Of a DNA stretch of 64,000 nt, positions 11,501 through 22,989 are shown one piece after another. The notes under the pieces were generated by a model. That model ran no database searches. It was not told the DNA's origin and saw only the letters and a list, made by a program, of their open reading frames with translations. Each line of letters opens with the position of its first letter. Position 1 is the first letter of the stretch. The stretch spans positions 479,352,861 to 479,416,860 of the forward strand of contig CM060920.1 in the NCBI GenBank assembly GCA_030737875.1. The letters are read 5' to 3'. Origin of the DNA: Allium sativum (lineage: Eukaryota; Streptophyta; Magnoliopsida; Asparagales; Amaryllidaceae). The position numbers and the translations under genes are program-made.

Positions 11501-12829
11501 GGCTAGTTTAGATAATCCTCGGGATACGGAGCTGGTCCCAATTGAAGTACCACAGTCTCCTAACATGGATCAGATGGAAGTTGATCCGGTACTAGAGATT
11601 GAACTTGAGAGGGAGTCATGGATGACTCCTCTAAAGAAGTTTTTGATAAATGGAACGCTTCCAACGAAGAAAAGTGAGAGGCGTGCAGTTATACGAAAAG
11701 CTTCCCGATATGTGTTGCAAGGCAATGTCCTGTACAGACATGGTTTCTCGATGCCCCTCCTCCGGTGCATCGCCCATGATGACATTAAGCGTGTGCTGAA
11801 AGAGGTTCACGAAGGCAAATGTGGCGATCACACTGGAGGGCAAACGCTGGCGAAGAAGATATTGCGGTATGGCTATTTCTGGCCTACCATAAACAAGGAT
11901 GCAGCCAAGTATGCACGACGTTGTGATGCTTGTCAGAAATTCTCCAAGATACCTAGGGCGCCACCTAGCCAGTTGAAGACAATGACAAGCCCGTGGCCTT
12001 TTGCTATGTGGGGGATTGACATTATTGGGAGCCTTCCCATAGCAAAGGGCGGAGCAAAGTTCGCTATTGTGGCCGTGGATTATTTCACTAAATGGGTAGA
12101 AGCAGGGCCTTTGACCACGATCACAACCAAGCGAGTAATCAATTTTGTTGTCAAGAACATTATATGTCAGTTTGGGATTTCAAAAGTCGTCGTAACCGAT
12201 AATGGGACCCAATTCGACAATACCAAGTTTCGAGATTTCTGTCAGAAGTATCATATCGAGAAAAGATACACCTCTGTGGTAGATCCGCAATCGAACGAAC
12301 AAGTCGAAGCAGCGAACAAGGTGATTAAATCCATTCTAAAGAAAAGATTAAAGAGGACCAAAGCCATGTGGGTTGATGAATTACCCTTGGCACTATGGGC
12401 CAATAGGACAACGTACAAGTCGGCCACGGGTCATACCCCGTTTTCCCTTGCTTTTGGCGCTGAAGCGGTCATTCAGGTCGAGTTGGAAGTACCATCTCAT
12501 CGAATCACTTATTATGATCCAATGACGAACAATGAGCTGCTCCTTGAGTCTTTAGACATGGTTGAAGAAAAGAGGGATGAAGCCGATCTACGTGCCTTGA
12601 GGCACAAGCAACAAGTTGCTCAGTATTACAACAAGAAAGTCTGAGCTCGAACCTTCGAACCCGGAGACTTGGTTCTGAAGCGCGTCTTTCCACCCCCTGT
12701 ACATATGGGCCTGAAATGGGATGGACCGTACGAAGGCTTGATAATGGAACCTTCAAGCTAGAAACCATGGACGGAGATGAAATCCCCAGAGTGTGGTATG
12801 CCCAGCATTTGCGGCCTTATCTGACATGA
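11500..12829 (+). pseudogene. Element B integrase
   Basis: One long open stretch (11403-12644) covers nearly all of the integrase. A zinc-binding HHCC region (HEGKCGDHTGG ... CDACQKF) lies at about 11806-11940. The catalytic core has D in WGIDIIGSLP (about 12010), D in VVTDNGTQF (about 12194) and E in EQVEAANKVIK (about 12297). A stop at 12642 separates the C-terminal tail, which continues to HLRPYLT and a TGA at 12827-12829. The same C-terminal tail is the only integrase part left in element C (42170-42512). It would insert the cDNA, but the tail stop and upstream breaks make this copy defective. Confidence 0.88.
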
Positions 12830-13180
12830 AATTGTTAGTTTTACTCTTTTGTTTTTAGGACCATGTAAGAAGGCTCGACTTGCCTAGAACAGTCTGGTTA
12901 CTTGAACAAAAGATTATAAAGTGGACGTAGGTCATGATTCGACCGAACCACTATAAAAATATCGCGTGTCATTTACCTTTTAGGCACTGTTTCTTGTTTG
13001 CTCTTTTATTTTAATTAAAATAGATCATTACCATTTTGAGATTTGTTTTAAGCTAGGCAGCGATCACAATATACCTAATTCAAAACGCCATCTATCAGAT
13101 CGGAAGACTAACAGTAACTAAAGCTCCAAAAGTTGCGGCAAGGTAAATCACACTACTGCTTGCACTTTAACTCTCGAGAT
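12830..13180 (+). other. Element B post-pol spacer with LTR-like hairpin
   Basis: No coding sequence is seen. At about 12918-12957 the segment AAGTGGACGTAGG ... GAACCACTATAAAA closely resembles the end of the element's own LTR (3380-3420). Element C has the same motif both in its LTR and after its pol region (about 42030-42090, minus strand). Confidence 0.6.
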
Positions 13181-13540
13181 TAGGGAGAGAGTATAAAGGA
13201 CGCAAAAATAACGTCCCAAGGCGTTTAGGTGCGCCGCGATAAAACCGCCTTGATAATACTCTAACCCACCGAAGTATCGGGAGAGTATAAAGGCGCTAGA
13301 GACTTAGCACCCCCAGAACTTCTGCCCCGCTAAAGGATCGTGAGCAGACCAAGAATCGAGCTTGAACTCTAACCCGCTGAAGGATCGGGAGAGTATAAAG
13401 GTGCTAGAGACTTAGCGCCACTCGAACTCTAACCCGCTGAAGGATCGGGAGAGTATAAAGGTGCTAGAGACTTAGCGCCACAAGAAATCTTACCCCGTCG
13501 AAGGATCGGGAGATTATAAAGGCATAGTGACATATGCCAC
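13180..13540 (+). repeat. Element B post-pol minisatellite with TATAAAGG units
   Basis: Units of the type AAGGATCGGGAGAGTATAAAGG recur about five times. The two central units (13381-13440 and 13441-13500) have a period of exactly 60 bp. Element C has three or four diverged copies of the same GGGAGAGTATAAAGG word, minus strand, at 41,580-41,810. Hypervariable tandem repeats downstream of pol are known for Ogre/Tat-type elements. Confidence 0.8.
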
Positions 13541-14030
13541 TCAAGGGCTCTCATCCCACCAAACGAGTGGGGACAAGAATGAAAAAGGGGTCCCGAACCC
13601 ATCATTTCCAGGAATGGGGGCAGCACATATATGAATCTAATCAATCCTCAATAAGCCCTGGCCAGGCACCATATTAATGATTGAATGGAGGCATGTGCAT
13701 ACGACACTTTGCATTCGTGAATACCACACATTTACTTAGTACACGAACTTTTCAATGATTATCATTCATGACTTCAGTATTTAGTTACGATGGTTTCGGT
13801 TACGATTGTTTCGGTTACGATTATTTTTAAATTTTGTGATTCAGGATAATAAACTATGCGAACATGGTAAACTTGCAGGTACACAATGGTGTAAAAGAAA
13901 TAGATTTTCATTCACTAAAAGCAGGTTTACAAGAACAAGAAGCTAAAAAAAAGTAAGGGCCACTCTCACGACTACATTTTTTTGGCCAGTGGAAAGCCTA
14001 AAAGCAAAAATATGAGCCAATAAGTGCATT
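13540..14030. other. Element B spacer between minisatellite and antisense gene
   Basis: I see no gene. The segment 13790-13830 has three short repeats of GGTTACGATT. It is probably the 3' untranslated region of the antisense gene. Confidence 0.4.
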
Positions 14031-17000
14031 CTATTTACGCTTGGGAGATGACTTTGACTTCTTTTCCTTCTTCTGTTTCTCCAGCTCCTCTTTTTCGGCA
14101 TCAGAGCGGTCACTCTTCTTCCTCTTTCTCTTATCAACAAAAGACTTCGGGGGAGAACTAGAAGGCTGGGAGGCAAGCTGAGTAGTTATTGATTTGGAAG
14201 AGAATCTTATAACCATCCCAGTTTTGGGGTCGACTTCGGAAATAGGGGGCACGTATACAGGGTCCCATTCCCCCTTCTTAAGAACCAACTGCTTTTCTTT
14301 CCAAGCCCGCATGTCAGCCAAGGTTTCACTATCATTATCCTTGGCCTCATCTGTGATGACAACTTCATCTTCCTCATCTCCGTGACCACCGTCTGTGTCT
14401 TGCAAAGCCGCAATAAGCTCAGCGTCCGCAGGAGCGTCGGTGCCGGATTCCACGGGTGCTATAGTGACTTTCTCACTTCTTGTACCCTCGGTTTGCTTTG
14501 GAATCTCAGAAACTTCAACATCAGTACCCGAGGGGACATCAACTTTCTCTGTCACTACCTTCTCCTCTGCTTCTTTATCGACCAGTTTGATACCTACACC
14601 ATGAGAAGCAAATGTTAGTGAATCGGGAGAAGATGTGGCCACATCAGTTTTCTGTCCCGTGAGACGACGACAAGCTACGACTGCTTTAATGAACTTTGGA
14701 GAGAATATGGAGATACCTTCAGCCGACTCATCACCCAAATTTGTAATGGTGGCTCCGACAATTGGAGGGGTTGGAGCCAAGGGAATCAACGGATCATCAG
14801 GGTTATATTCGTCAACTTCAGAGGTTTTGGGCTCCACCACCGAGCTCAAGCCTTCGTCAGCCTTATCCTTGCCCTTGAGCTTGATCTTCTCCCTCTCAAT
14901 CTCTTCATGGATTAGGCGTTTGCCTTTCTCCATATCCTCAGGTTCTTCACCTATGAGAAAGGTCTGAATCAACTTATTTTCATCAATCTCGTCGACCATC
15001 AATCTCTGCTTCTCACCTTCGACAATTGCATCTCATACATTGGCCAGAGTAACATGATAGTTCGGAATCCAAGAGATGTCTCGAGTCTTGATGACTTGAC
15101 CAAAGAAGTCGAACAACAGTTCCTCAAACCAGCTATCTCTTTTTCAGCGACCTTATCAGCAGCAGCAGTGGCCGATTCAAGAGCTTTATTGGCGTTACTT
15201 TCAGCGAGAGCTGCACGCTCCTCAGCTTGGACAAGTTATTCATTTAAAACTCCTTTTTCTTTTTTGGCAAGAGCGAGGTCGTCTTTTAATCTCACCCTCT
15301 CTTTCTCCCAGGCAGCTTTCTCAACAGCAAATCGTTCCTGTACTGTTTTCAGTTCATTGCTAATTGCCCTAAGATCCTCCACTTCCTTCCTCAGAGCCAC
15401 CCGTTCCTGGCTGTTTGAATCAAGCTCACTGCGAAAACGCTCCCTAGCACTTTCCAGCTCAGACCTGTAATTCTCTGCATCTCGCCGAGCTAAATCCAGT
15501 TGGGCCTGTGCATCCTCTAGTTCTTTTTCCATTTTACTCCTAGACCTTGCGTCATTTTCAATTTTCACTCGAGCCGTGGCCGCTTCCATTTCTAGGCGAC
15601 GGGTGGCATCTGAAAGATGAACGGCATGCTTCTTCATTACCCTATATTGTTTAGCCACATGGCATACGTACCCTATCACCTCTGTGTCCCAATCCTCGGG
15701 GACCGGTTCAAGATCTGGGATGAACGTCATCCTCTCAAAGAAAATACCAGGGAATTGCTTTCGCAAGCGCTCCAGCCTGGCCTGAATTTCAGAATTGGGA
15801 GTAATATTTTGTGCAGCGGTGGTATCCAAGTCATGCTCACTAGAGGAAACATAAGATGTCTTTCTCTTCTCCACGATCTTGCCCTCATCTTTGTTTTTTT
15901 CCTCTGGCTCATGGTGTCTTTTAGAAGACTGGATATGAGAAGGCGTATTTTTCGGAGGGGTCAAATCTCTAGGAAGTTGCTTACCCCCAACCGGTAGCGA
16001 TGGACGACTGTGAGGATTTCCAGAACCTTGCTTTGATGGAGATCGAGGTCATGTAGAATAAGATTGATGAGAATCTTGGGGCCGATGACTGTCTCTTCTC
16101 CGACTATCACTACGAACATGCTCGGGATTTGGAAGGAGGCTTGGTGTGCCCTCACTAAGGGAACAATAAGAATAAGATCGTTTATGAGACATTTCCCCTG
16201 CAAAAAGAAACAGGTGCATGTTAAAACTATGAATGTTAGTGGTATAAGAGTGTTATGATAAATGGTGCATGTGATTTGTGCATCCCATGAAATCCCCCTT
16301 TAACGGACCAAGGCCTAGAGTTAGGCTCGTTTGTGTGGCTCCTTTTTCTCCAACTGGGGCATTCATCTCCTCAGGCATAGGAAAAATTGGTTCCCCTACG
16401 AAGACTTCCTGAGTATAGATATCGTCTGGTAAAGGAATCTTATTCAATTCCCCGAGTATCTGTTCCACCGTTAACTCATCCTGAGCGACAGACTCAAATG
16501 GTGTTGAAGTTTTTAGGGGAGACTGCCCCTCAGAGGTCGGGACCTCCTTTGGCTCGTTAGCTTGCCCCTCGTCTCCTTTGTATACGTTTAAATCTTCATC
16601 ATCCTGATTGATCATCGGCGAAGGACTCTTGCGAAGGTTGGTTGTTTCTATGGCTTGAGAAGTTCCTTCTCCCTCAGTCGGAGGCATATACTTCTAAGGT
16701 TTGTCACCCGCTCCAAGTTCGAATCTTATATCTAGAAGACGGTATTTGTGAAGATTCTCGTCGGTAATACATTTCTTAATCCTTAAGAAATTTGAGTTAC
16801 TTTTGAAAAGGCGGGACATTTGGTCTTCGTATATCGATCCTTCAGTTCTCTCAAAGTTGTGATCTGCATGAAACAAAATGACTCATTAGCACTGAAATTA
16901 TGCATTCGAAGTAAACGCGGGAAAGTTGAAAACATACTTGCTTGTAGCCACTTTCTCGCACATCCAGCTTGATGTTTTATATAGAACCAGTCAGATTTGA

Positions 17001-17655
17001 TATCCCCTATATTACTATAATCATCCATCACAACTTTTCTGTTGGCAACTAATTCGAAAAAAGAAAAACTGGGAGCCCCTGCGGAACGATGCTTGAAATG
17101 GTAATAGAATTTCAGATCTTTAAGAGTAAGTTCGGTCTGTAGAATCTCCGTATAAGCAATATACAGAGTATACAGAGCTGCGTAGGCATTCAGATGGAGT
17201 TGCATAGGGGCTATGTGTAATTTTCTTAAGAGATCGACAACAAGTGGAGGGAAGGGGGGAATAGCTCCTACCCAGCACATGAGTCGACTAATAGTCATGT
17301 ACCCCTCTGGGGCAGAATGAGGTCTATCTCTGCTTTCTGGAGTTTTCACATTGTCCCAGGGAATTCCGTGTCTTAAGCATATCTTCTTAAGTTTTATATC
17401 GTCTAACTTGGAAGGTAGAGAATCGGTGAGATTCTCTATTTCCTTAACACCTGGAATTTCGTCAGGAGCTCGATCATCCTCATCTTCAAGGGATGTGTTC
17501 TCAGAAGTCGTTGACTCTATATCGGTATCCGTCTCGTAATCAGGGTCGGATTTTTTCCCATCTGAATCTGAGTGAAGCACATCAGGGCCATGATGTACTG
17601 ATGTCTCTGATTCGGTACCTTCGTTTGGTGTCTCAGTCACTTGTTTATCAGACAT
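14031..17655 (-). pseudogene. Element B antisense gene: Transposase_28-like domain plus coiled coil
   Basis: Translation starts at the ATG at 17655 (MSDKQVTETPNEG). An acidic stretch precedes a conserved domain with RHGIPWDNVKTP, APEGYMTISRLMCW, FPPLVVDLLRKLHIAPMQLH and FKHRSAGAPSFSFFEL (about 17400-17050). This matches my knowledge of the 'putative gypsy type transposon' family (Transposase_28). An intron at 16864-16937 (GTATGT...CATGCAG) restores the frame used by element C. A TAG at 16694 interrupts the gene. Acidic linkers, a second probable intron (acceptor at 16198-16200), a long coiled coil (about 15650-15240) and a KSKSSPKRK-like basic tail to 14031 follow, with further breaks near 15237 and 15000. 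Antisense ORFs after pol are known in the Tat group; their role is unknown. Confidence 0.75.
16864..16937 (-). other. Predicted 74-bp intron in the antisense gene of element B
   Basis: The donor is GTATGT after the phase-1 exon end and the acceptor is TTTCATGCAG. Removing it joins the frames in the way demanded by the homologous region of element C (acceptor CTTTTCACAG at about 38331-38340). Confidence 0.7.
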
Positions 17656-18530
17656 AGCTGTTTTGGTGAGTAAAAATTAGAACACAAGTTACCTGTTCCC
17701 CGTGTGTGTAAGTGCAAGTGTGTGCCTGTGCGTACATATAAGAAAAGCATGAAGTTAGTTAAATGAACAGGATATTGGTCGTGATGTGCCATCAAGTTAA
17801 GTTGTTCAGTCCAGAAAGATCATCTCGAAGGGTCTAGCCTAACTGTCCATTTTTATGAATTGCATTACTTAAGTTAATGTTTACCCGGGATCGTTGACCA
17901 AGATGGTTCGTTGAAGTACGGGGGATCAGATCGCGGTATAAATGCCAATGCATGGAACTGGGATCAGATCGTGGGTGTCGGGTCATTGGCAAGCTACGCT
18001 AATAAGGTAGCATCGACTCGTGATGCAGGCTACGGATCACAGAACGATCCATTCCATGCCAATTCTCCTTTACTCGAACGAATCGTGAAGGGGACCCCCG
18101 ATCCATTCCACTCCATCTCTCCACTAACCGGTACTCCCCCAATGTATTGTGATCCGATCCGTTGCTTACAGCTCCATCTCACTTTCCTCCATTTTTGCTG
18201 TCTCCACGAACCGAACCTGACCCTCATCTACAATCCGACCCGGTCTGCTCTTTCTCCTCCCTCTTTTCTCCTCTTTATTCATGAATCCACGAAACCGAAC
18301 CCATCCACCACCAGCGCCTTCATTATCTCCATCGCCACATTGGTGAAAGTTCAAGGCAGATAAGAAAGAGCGCAAGAAAAAACCGGACAAAAAGAGAAGA
18401 ACTAAACGCCATTACCTTTTTAATTATAAAGAAAATCTCGATTTTTGGAGCTAAATTAGGTTTTGTTCTTGCTGAAGAATTGATGGTGGCTACAAAGAAA
18501 GAAGGAAGAAAAGTATGAGGGAGGCGGCTG
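17656..18530 (-). other. Antisense-gene leader of element B, rich in GATC-type words
   Basis: This is the region between the TATA box at 18531-18540 and the antisense ATG. It has no believable gene. From 17,885 to 18,160 it contains at least eight copies of GGATCG, CGATCC or GGATCAGATCG-type words, the same words that crowd the LTR and the start of gag. Confidence 0.55.
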
Positions 18531-18540
18531 GCTTATATAG
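18531..18540 (-). promoter_or_regulatory. TATA box upstream of the antisense gene, element B
   Basis: CTATATAAGC on the minus strand, about 880 bp before the ATG at 17655. Element C has CTATAAAAGC about 1.1 kb before its antisense ATG, so the promoter arrangement is conserved. Confidence 0.6.
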
Positions 18541-19045
18541 ATGATTTGGTGACCGTTCATATCCCCTAGTTTGTCTCATTTGATCCGCGGAAGCCTATGG
18601 GCCACGGGTTAGAGCCCACCATGGCCCATGATGGGGCCAGCTCTGTCAATAACCCGCGATCGAAATTGAAAGGCCCATTATAGCTTGAAAAGGGGTACAC
18701 TCGATTGCCAAATCGTGATGAGTGCCCAATCCTAAGAACTGTAGGATATTTCGATGACCCGAACTCGATGGGCATTTACTATAGTGAAAGACCCGTAAAT
18801 ATTTAAAAAGATTTAAAAATTTACCTGAAAATTTGACAACAATATCTCCAGAAACTCGAGAGTTGAAAACTACCCGATGAATAGAGAAGTGACTAATGAT
18901 ACAACCCGCTATTTATACTAGTCAAAGAGCAGAACTTCCTGAAGCAGTACGACATTTCAGACAGACACGACCACTGATTCACATCGTTTCGTAAAAAGAT
19001 AGCTCAGTAATTTCGAAGCATGTTCCATCCTCGATGAAACATACT

Positions 19046-19059
19046 TCGAGGGGGCAAAA
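19046..19059 (+). other. Element B polypurine tract
   Basis: CGAGGGGGCAAAA directly precedes the 3' LTR. Element C has the same tract beside its 3' LTR. Confidence 0.85.
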
Positions 19060-19748
19060 TGTTGGCTAGATTTTGGATCAAACCACCACGATTCACATGT
19101 ATGTTCACTACTAGGTTTTACTCGTAGGAGCCATGAAACCCCGATCGCAGTCATCGAGCCCTGAAGGATCGTGACACACTAGATCCACCCCCGATCGTGG
19201 ATCCTTACCGCGACCCGATCCATCCTCTCAAGAGTCCTACGATCTGATTCCTGAAGCTGAGGGATGAAGGCCACGACCAAGTCATCCACTACCTGAAGAT
19301 AAAGGATCTTATGCCACCTGTCCATAACTGTCATTTTGACCATTTCTCCATCAGGCTACGAACCCGTCCGAGATCATCGGGATTTGTGATACGTATGACC
19401 ACGATCCGCCTGAAGAAATCAGTTATAAATAGTCCCAGATTTGGCATTTTTAGGTATCTTTTGGCAATTCAGAGCTCTAATTCCACCATTATCATATCTC
19501 CATTATTTCTACTAAGAGTTATCTTGAATTTACTGAGTGAATCAATATTGTAAAAGTGAGGCTGAGAGATAAATCATTGGTTATACTTGAATCTTAAGTA
19601 TAATCATTGATATAAAGTGGATGTAGGCTCAATAACGCCGAACCACTATAAACCTTGTGTCTTTTCTGCTTTTTCTTGCATTTTTTCTGATATTATTCTC
19701 CCCCAAATTAGAACAATTCGGGTGTTAGACCCAATTTTGGATCTAACA
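19060..19748 (+). repeat. Element B 3' LTR
   Basis: It is the same length (689 bp) as the 5' LTR and shares its ends, TATA box and hairpin-capable end. It is followed by TATAC (19749-19753), the imperfect partner of the TATAT duplication. Confidence 0.92.
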
Positions 19749-21444
19749 TATACGTATATAAATATATTTCACTTCCATTTCAATTTCATTTCAACTCACA
19801 TATAATTTTTACAACGCATATATAACTTATACATCGCACACACAACTTATACAACGCTTATACACGAGTTGTACAACGCCTATATAACTTATATATCGAT
19901 CTATAATTTATACGTCGTCATTCCATATCGGTTATAATTTAGAAATCTCACATTGGGTTCCACTCCTCCAAAAATTGTAGGAAGCTCCAAAAATTCTTCG
20001 GTCTCTTCTACAATGTAGAAGACGACGCCACGAGCCCAGTGTCTCTTATTTCACTGGATTTCGATAACATAGCAAAATGATATGATTTTTATCGTAAAAT
20101 CATAATTCATAGCGCTTTTAAAGTGCTATTTCCATTATAATTTAAACAGTCGTACCTTTCAGCAAACCGTTCAAAACTATGTTTTCATTTTGCGCGCAAT
20201 CCGTAGCACGATAGGAGGATCGGCTCGTACAGCGTTGAAGGGGGTGGAGTCGCACTCCTGCGCGTGGTGGAGGGGCCCAGTTCGATCCCCCCTAGCGGCG
20301 ACGGCGGGTCTTCGAAGTCCCCGACTTTGGAGGCGTGGATCTGCTTGTAGAGGCGTGGATCTGCTTGTACGAGCGACGAAAGGGGGTGTATCCTATATGG
20401 ATTTGAAGAGGAGGGAAAGCTCTTCAAAAAGTTCCAAAAGGCCTTAGGATTTTGATGCGGGGATTCACCGGAAAAGAACAGAGAAGGGGGAGAGCGGTTA
20501 TCATCGTCGATTTGGGAGGGTTTACGGGGAGAGAGAAAATATTTTTTTTTATAAAAATTCTGATTGGTCCGTGCTATTTATAATTCCAAAATTTTCTATT
20601 TTTCCAAACGAACTCCAATTCAAACCCAACAACTGCCGCCCCCAGCTAAATACCCCGATTCCGGACACAATGGAAAATGTTTCGTAGGCCTATTCGACTG
20701 TTTTAGTTAGTTATTCTTCAAATTAAAATGTAAAACATTCAAATATGGATTTTAACGTACATTTTAATTTGTCGGGGCCACATACTAATTCTAAAAATTC
20801 CAAAAATAAATAAATCAGGCTATGTTTGGACGATACGGTCCCAACAAATCTAGTTTCATCCAATTTGGAGACTATTTGAAAAATGGCCCTTTTCTAATCG
20901 ATCCAAATTGACTGAAATTTACCAAACACATTTTCCTTTGCCACGCTCGCATATTAACTCCAAAAATTATGGAATTTGGAATTTGGAATTTAGCAATAGT
21001 TCGACATCCCGGATCCAACAAAAGTGGTTTCGTCGAAAACGGAGGTCATTTGCAAAATATCTATTTTCAAGGGCTATATATACTCCATAGCGACCTTTCT
21101 GAAAATTTATTTGGCCATAACTTTTGATTCCTGCTATGAAATTTCAAATTTTAAGATTAGTTAAAAAGATATTTATAAATTGATTTAAATATTTTTTTGT
21201 TTCATTAAACTCCGTTCTATTTTGCATCTGGTACAGTCAGTCAAAATTCGAATTCAAATTTTCAAACTGTCGCGCCATTTCAGACCTGGTTTTATAATTA
21301 AAATAAATATATTTATTTTCCAACATCGATTCAAATAGACTTTTGGTCGTTATTATTTAAAATAATTTATTTTAAATATTCAAAATCCACTAAAATAGCC
21401 AAATTAAATTTTTTAAATTGGTTCAGATTTTCCGTGTTGTTACA
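19749..21444 (-). repeat. Element A 3' LTR, U3-side part
   Basis: It aligns with 29965-31620 of the right LTR. It holds the TATAAATAGC promoter word (minus strand, about 20566-20575) and a shorter, altered copy of the LTR-internal ORF (20185-20427, minus strand). A 19-bp unit is duplicated in tandem near 20330-20370. It ends TGTTACA at 21444, which is the start of the LTR on the minus strand. Confidence 0.88.
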
Positions 21445-21466
21445 ATCTCCCCCACTTAAAATCTTT
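21445..21466 (-). other. Element A polypurine tract
   Basis: On the minus strand it reads AAGTGGGGGAGAT, then TGTAACAAC, the classic junction of a polypurine tract and a Del/Tekay LTR. Confidence 0.85.
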
Positions 21467-22534
21467 TCGTCCCAAAAAAGGAACGAAGCTGAAAGTTGTT
21501 TAATTAACCAACTCAACTTCCATTCTTCAACTTTTCAGTTTCTAAAAATTTTCAAATTCTTCAAAAAATTTGGCTAACACCCTAAATTTTCGAAAAATTT
21601 CGCCATAACCTCCTTTGTACGGGGAGGGGTTTGGAAATTTATTGGACCGTATTAGGTACCCAATAAATCCTAATAAGCATGCACATACTTATAGTGATAT
21701 ATTCCGGTGTCCATAGGGGAGTGTGTATAGATCATAACTCCAGAGAATAAATTCTCGTCACCTTATAAATAGTTTTTGTGTCTTAATGACCAGAGAGACG
21801 TGTTTATTGTCATCTCCAGACCCATGTGGGGTTTTTATTAATTTGGCAATTTACCGTTACAATTTATATAGTCCATATCAGTCTTTGGTTCAACCTGTAA
21901 TATAGTCATCGCCATACAAGCTTCTTGCTTGTATGGTAAATCTTCAACCTCGTCACATAAGCTCCAAATGCTTATGTGGTATATGATGAAGTATGTTATC
22001 TTCAAGAAGTATGCCATACAATGTAGTTCAAAATTAATTGTTACTATCCTATGGCGACGTTTATTATTACACACATAACAACCAGCACTCCGCATCCAAT
22101 GACATTCACAGGAGTTGATATAATAAATAAAATTGTGCATCCAACTAATTAAGGTTTACCTATTTGTCAGGCACGCAAATAAATTCTTTACTCAACAGCA
22201 AATCCATTTACCTGTTCAAACATATATAATGTACATGCATGTATTTCTATCTATTTTTAAACCAATTCAATATTTGATTCAATTGCATAAATTTACCCTT
22301 CATGCTCTTATTAATTTTATTACTCCAATGTGATTTAGTTTAAACTAATAATCACTCCACACAAACAACAATCAATTTATTTTTTACCTTTTCAAATATA
22401 TAGTAATTAATTCATATACCCTTTTAAAATCATTCGGACTATATGATTAAAAATTCTACATCCACGAAAAGGAAACAACAACCAAATAGAAAACAATGAA
22501 TTGCAAAATATGGTAAATGTACCTTGCACCAGAG
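21467..22534 (-). other. Element A 3' untranslated spacer
   Basis: There are about 1.07 kb between the integrase tail and the LTR. The sequence is AT-rich, with short hairpins such as CAAGCTTCTTGCTTG near 21918 and TATGTGG-type repeats. No coding region is supported. Confidence 0.5.
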
Positions 22535-22989
22535 TTAATCAGAGATATCCACCATGCAGTTGGGACAGGCTTTCTTAATACTCTCCTCAGTTTCCCAAGT
22601 ACAGTCTCCACTCCATTGCACTTTGACTAAGTGAACCTTCTTATTCCTCAGCTCTTTAGTTTCTTTGCCAATAATCTTGATCGGCTCTCTTCTCACAGCT
22701 AATTCTGGAGTAATTTCCAAATCTTGTTGCGCGGCTTCTTCCATGACCAAATCTGGATCATGCACATGCTTTCGAAGTTGAGATACATGAAACACATCAT
22801 GCACTCCAGGTAATCAATCAGGTAATTGGATTCTATAAGGGGAGTTCCAATCTTTTCGAGCATAGGAAACAGGCCTACAAATCTAGGCGCCAACTTCCCT
22901 GTTTTTCCAAATCGGACTACTCCTCTTATCGGAGAAACCCATAGATACACATAGTCACCAACATAAATCTCTTCTTCTCGAATCTGCAT
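22535..22989 (-). pseudogene. Element A integrase C-terminus with chromodomain-like tail
   Basis: On the minus strand the linker (VGDYVYLWVSPIRGV) leads in a shifted frame to HDVFHVSQLRKHVHDPD, a hallmark of chromoviral Gag-Pol. The tail is PIKIIGKETKELRNKKVHLV followed by VQWSGDCTWETEE, the vestige of a chromodomain (V.W......WE.E). The tail targets integration to marked chromatin in intact chromoviruses. A frame change near 22800 breaks it. Confidence 0.75.

Larger units (their letters stand above)
2828..19748 (+). mobile_element. Element B: Tat-lineage Ty3 retrotransposon carrying a nested CACTA element
   Basis: Two 689-bp direct LTRs (2828-3516 and 19060-19748) begin TGTTGGCTAG and end TCTAACA. 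The internal order is gag, protease, RT, RNase H, archaeal-type RNase H, integrase, then about 6 kb of extra DNA with an antisense coding region. The second RNase H and the antisense gene place it in the Tat group (Retand, Grande and RIRE2 relatives). Removing the 3.5-kb CACTA insertion leaves about 13.4 kb, normal for this group. I counted about 18 differences in the first 250 bp of the two LTRs, so it is not recent. Stops, frameshifts and a gag deletion make it defective. Confidence 0.9.

Noticed and set aside
13140..13540. CRISPR-like regular repeat
   Set aside because: The units are contiguous minisatellite copies without unique spacers, in a plant retrotransposon.
15054..15470. 138-codon plus-strand ORF
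   Set aside because: It is the reverse frame of the antisense gene's coiled coil in element B; the minus strand has the conserved homology with element C.
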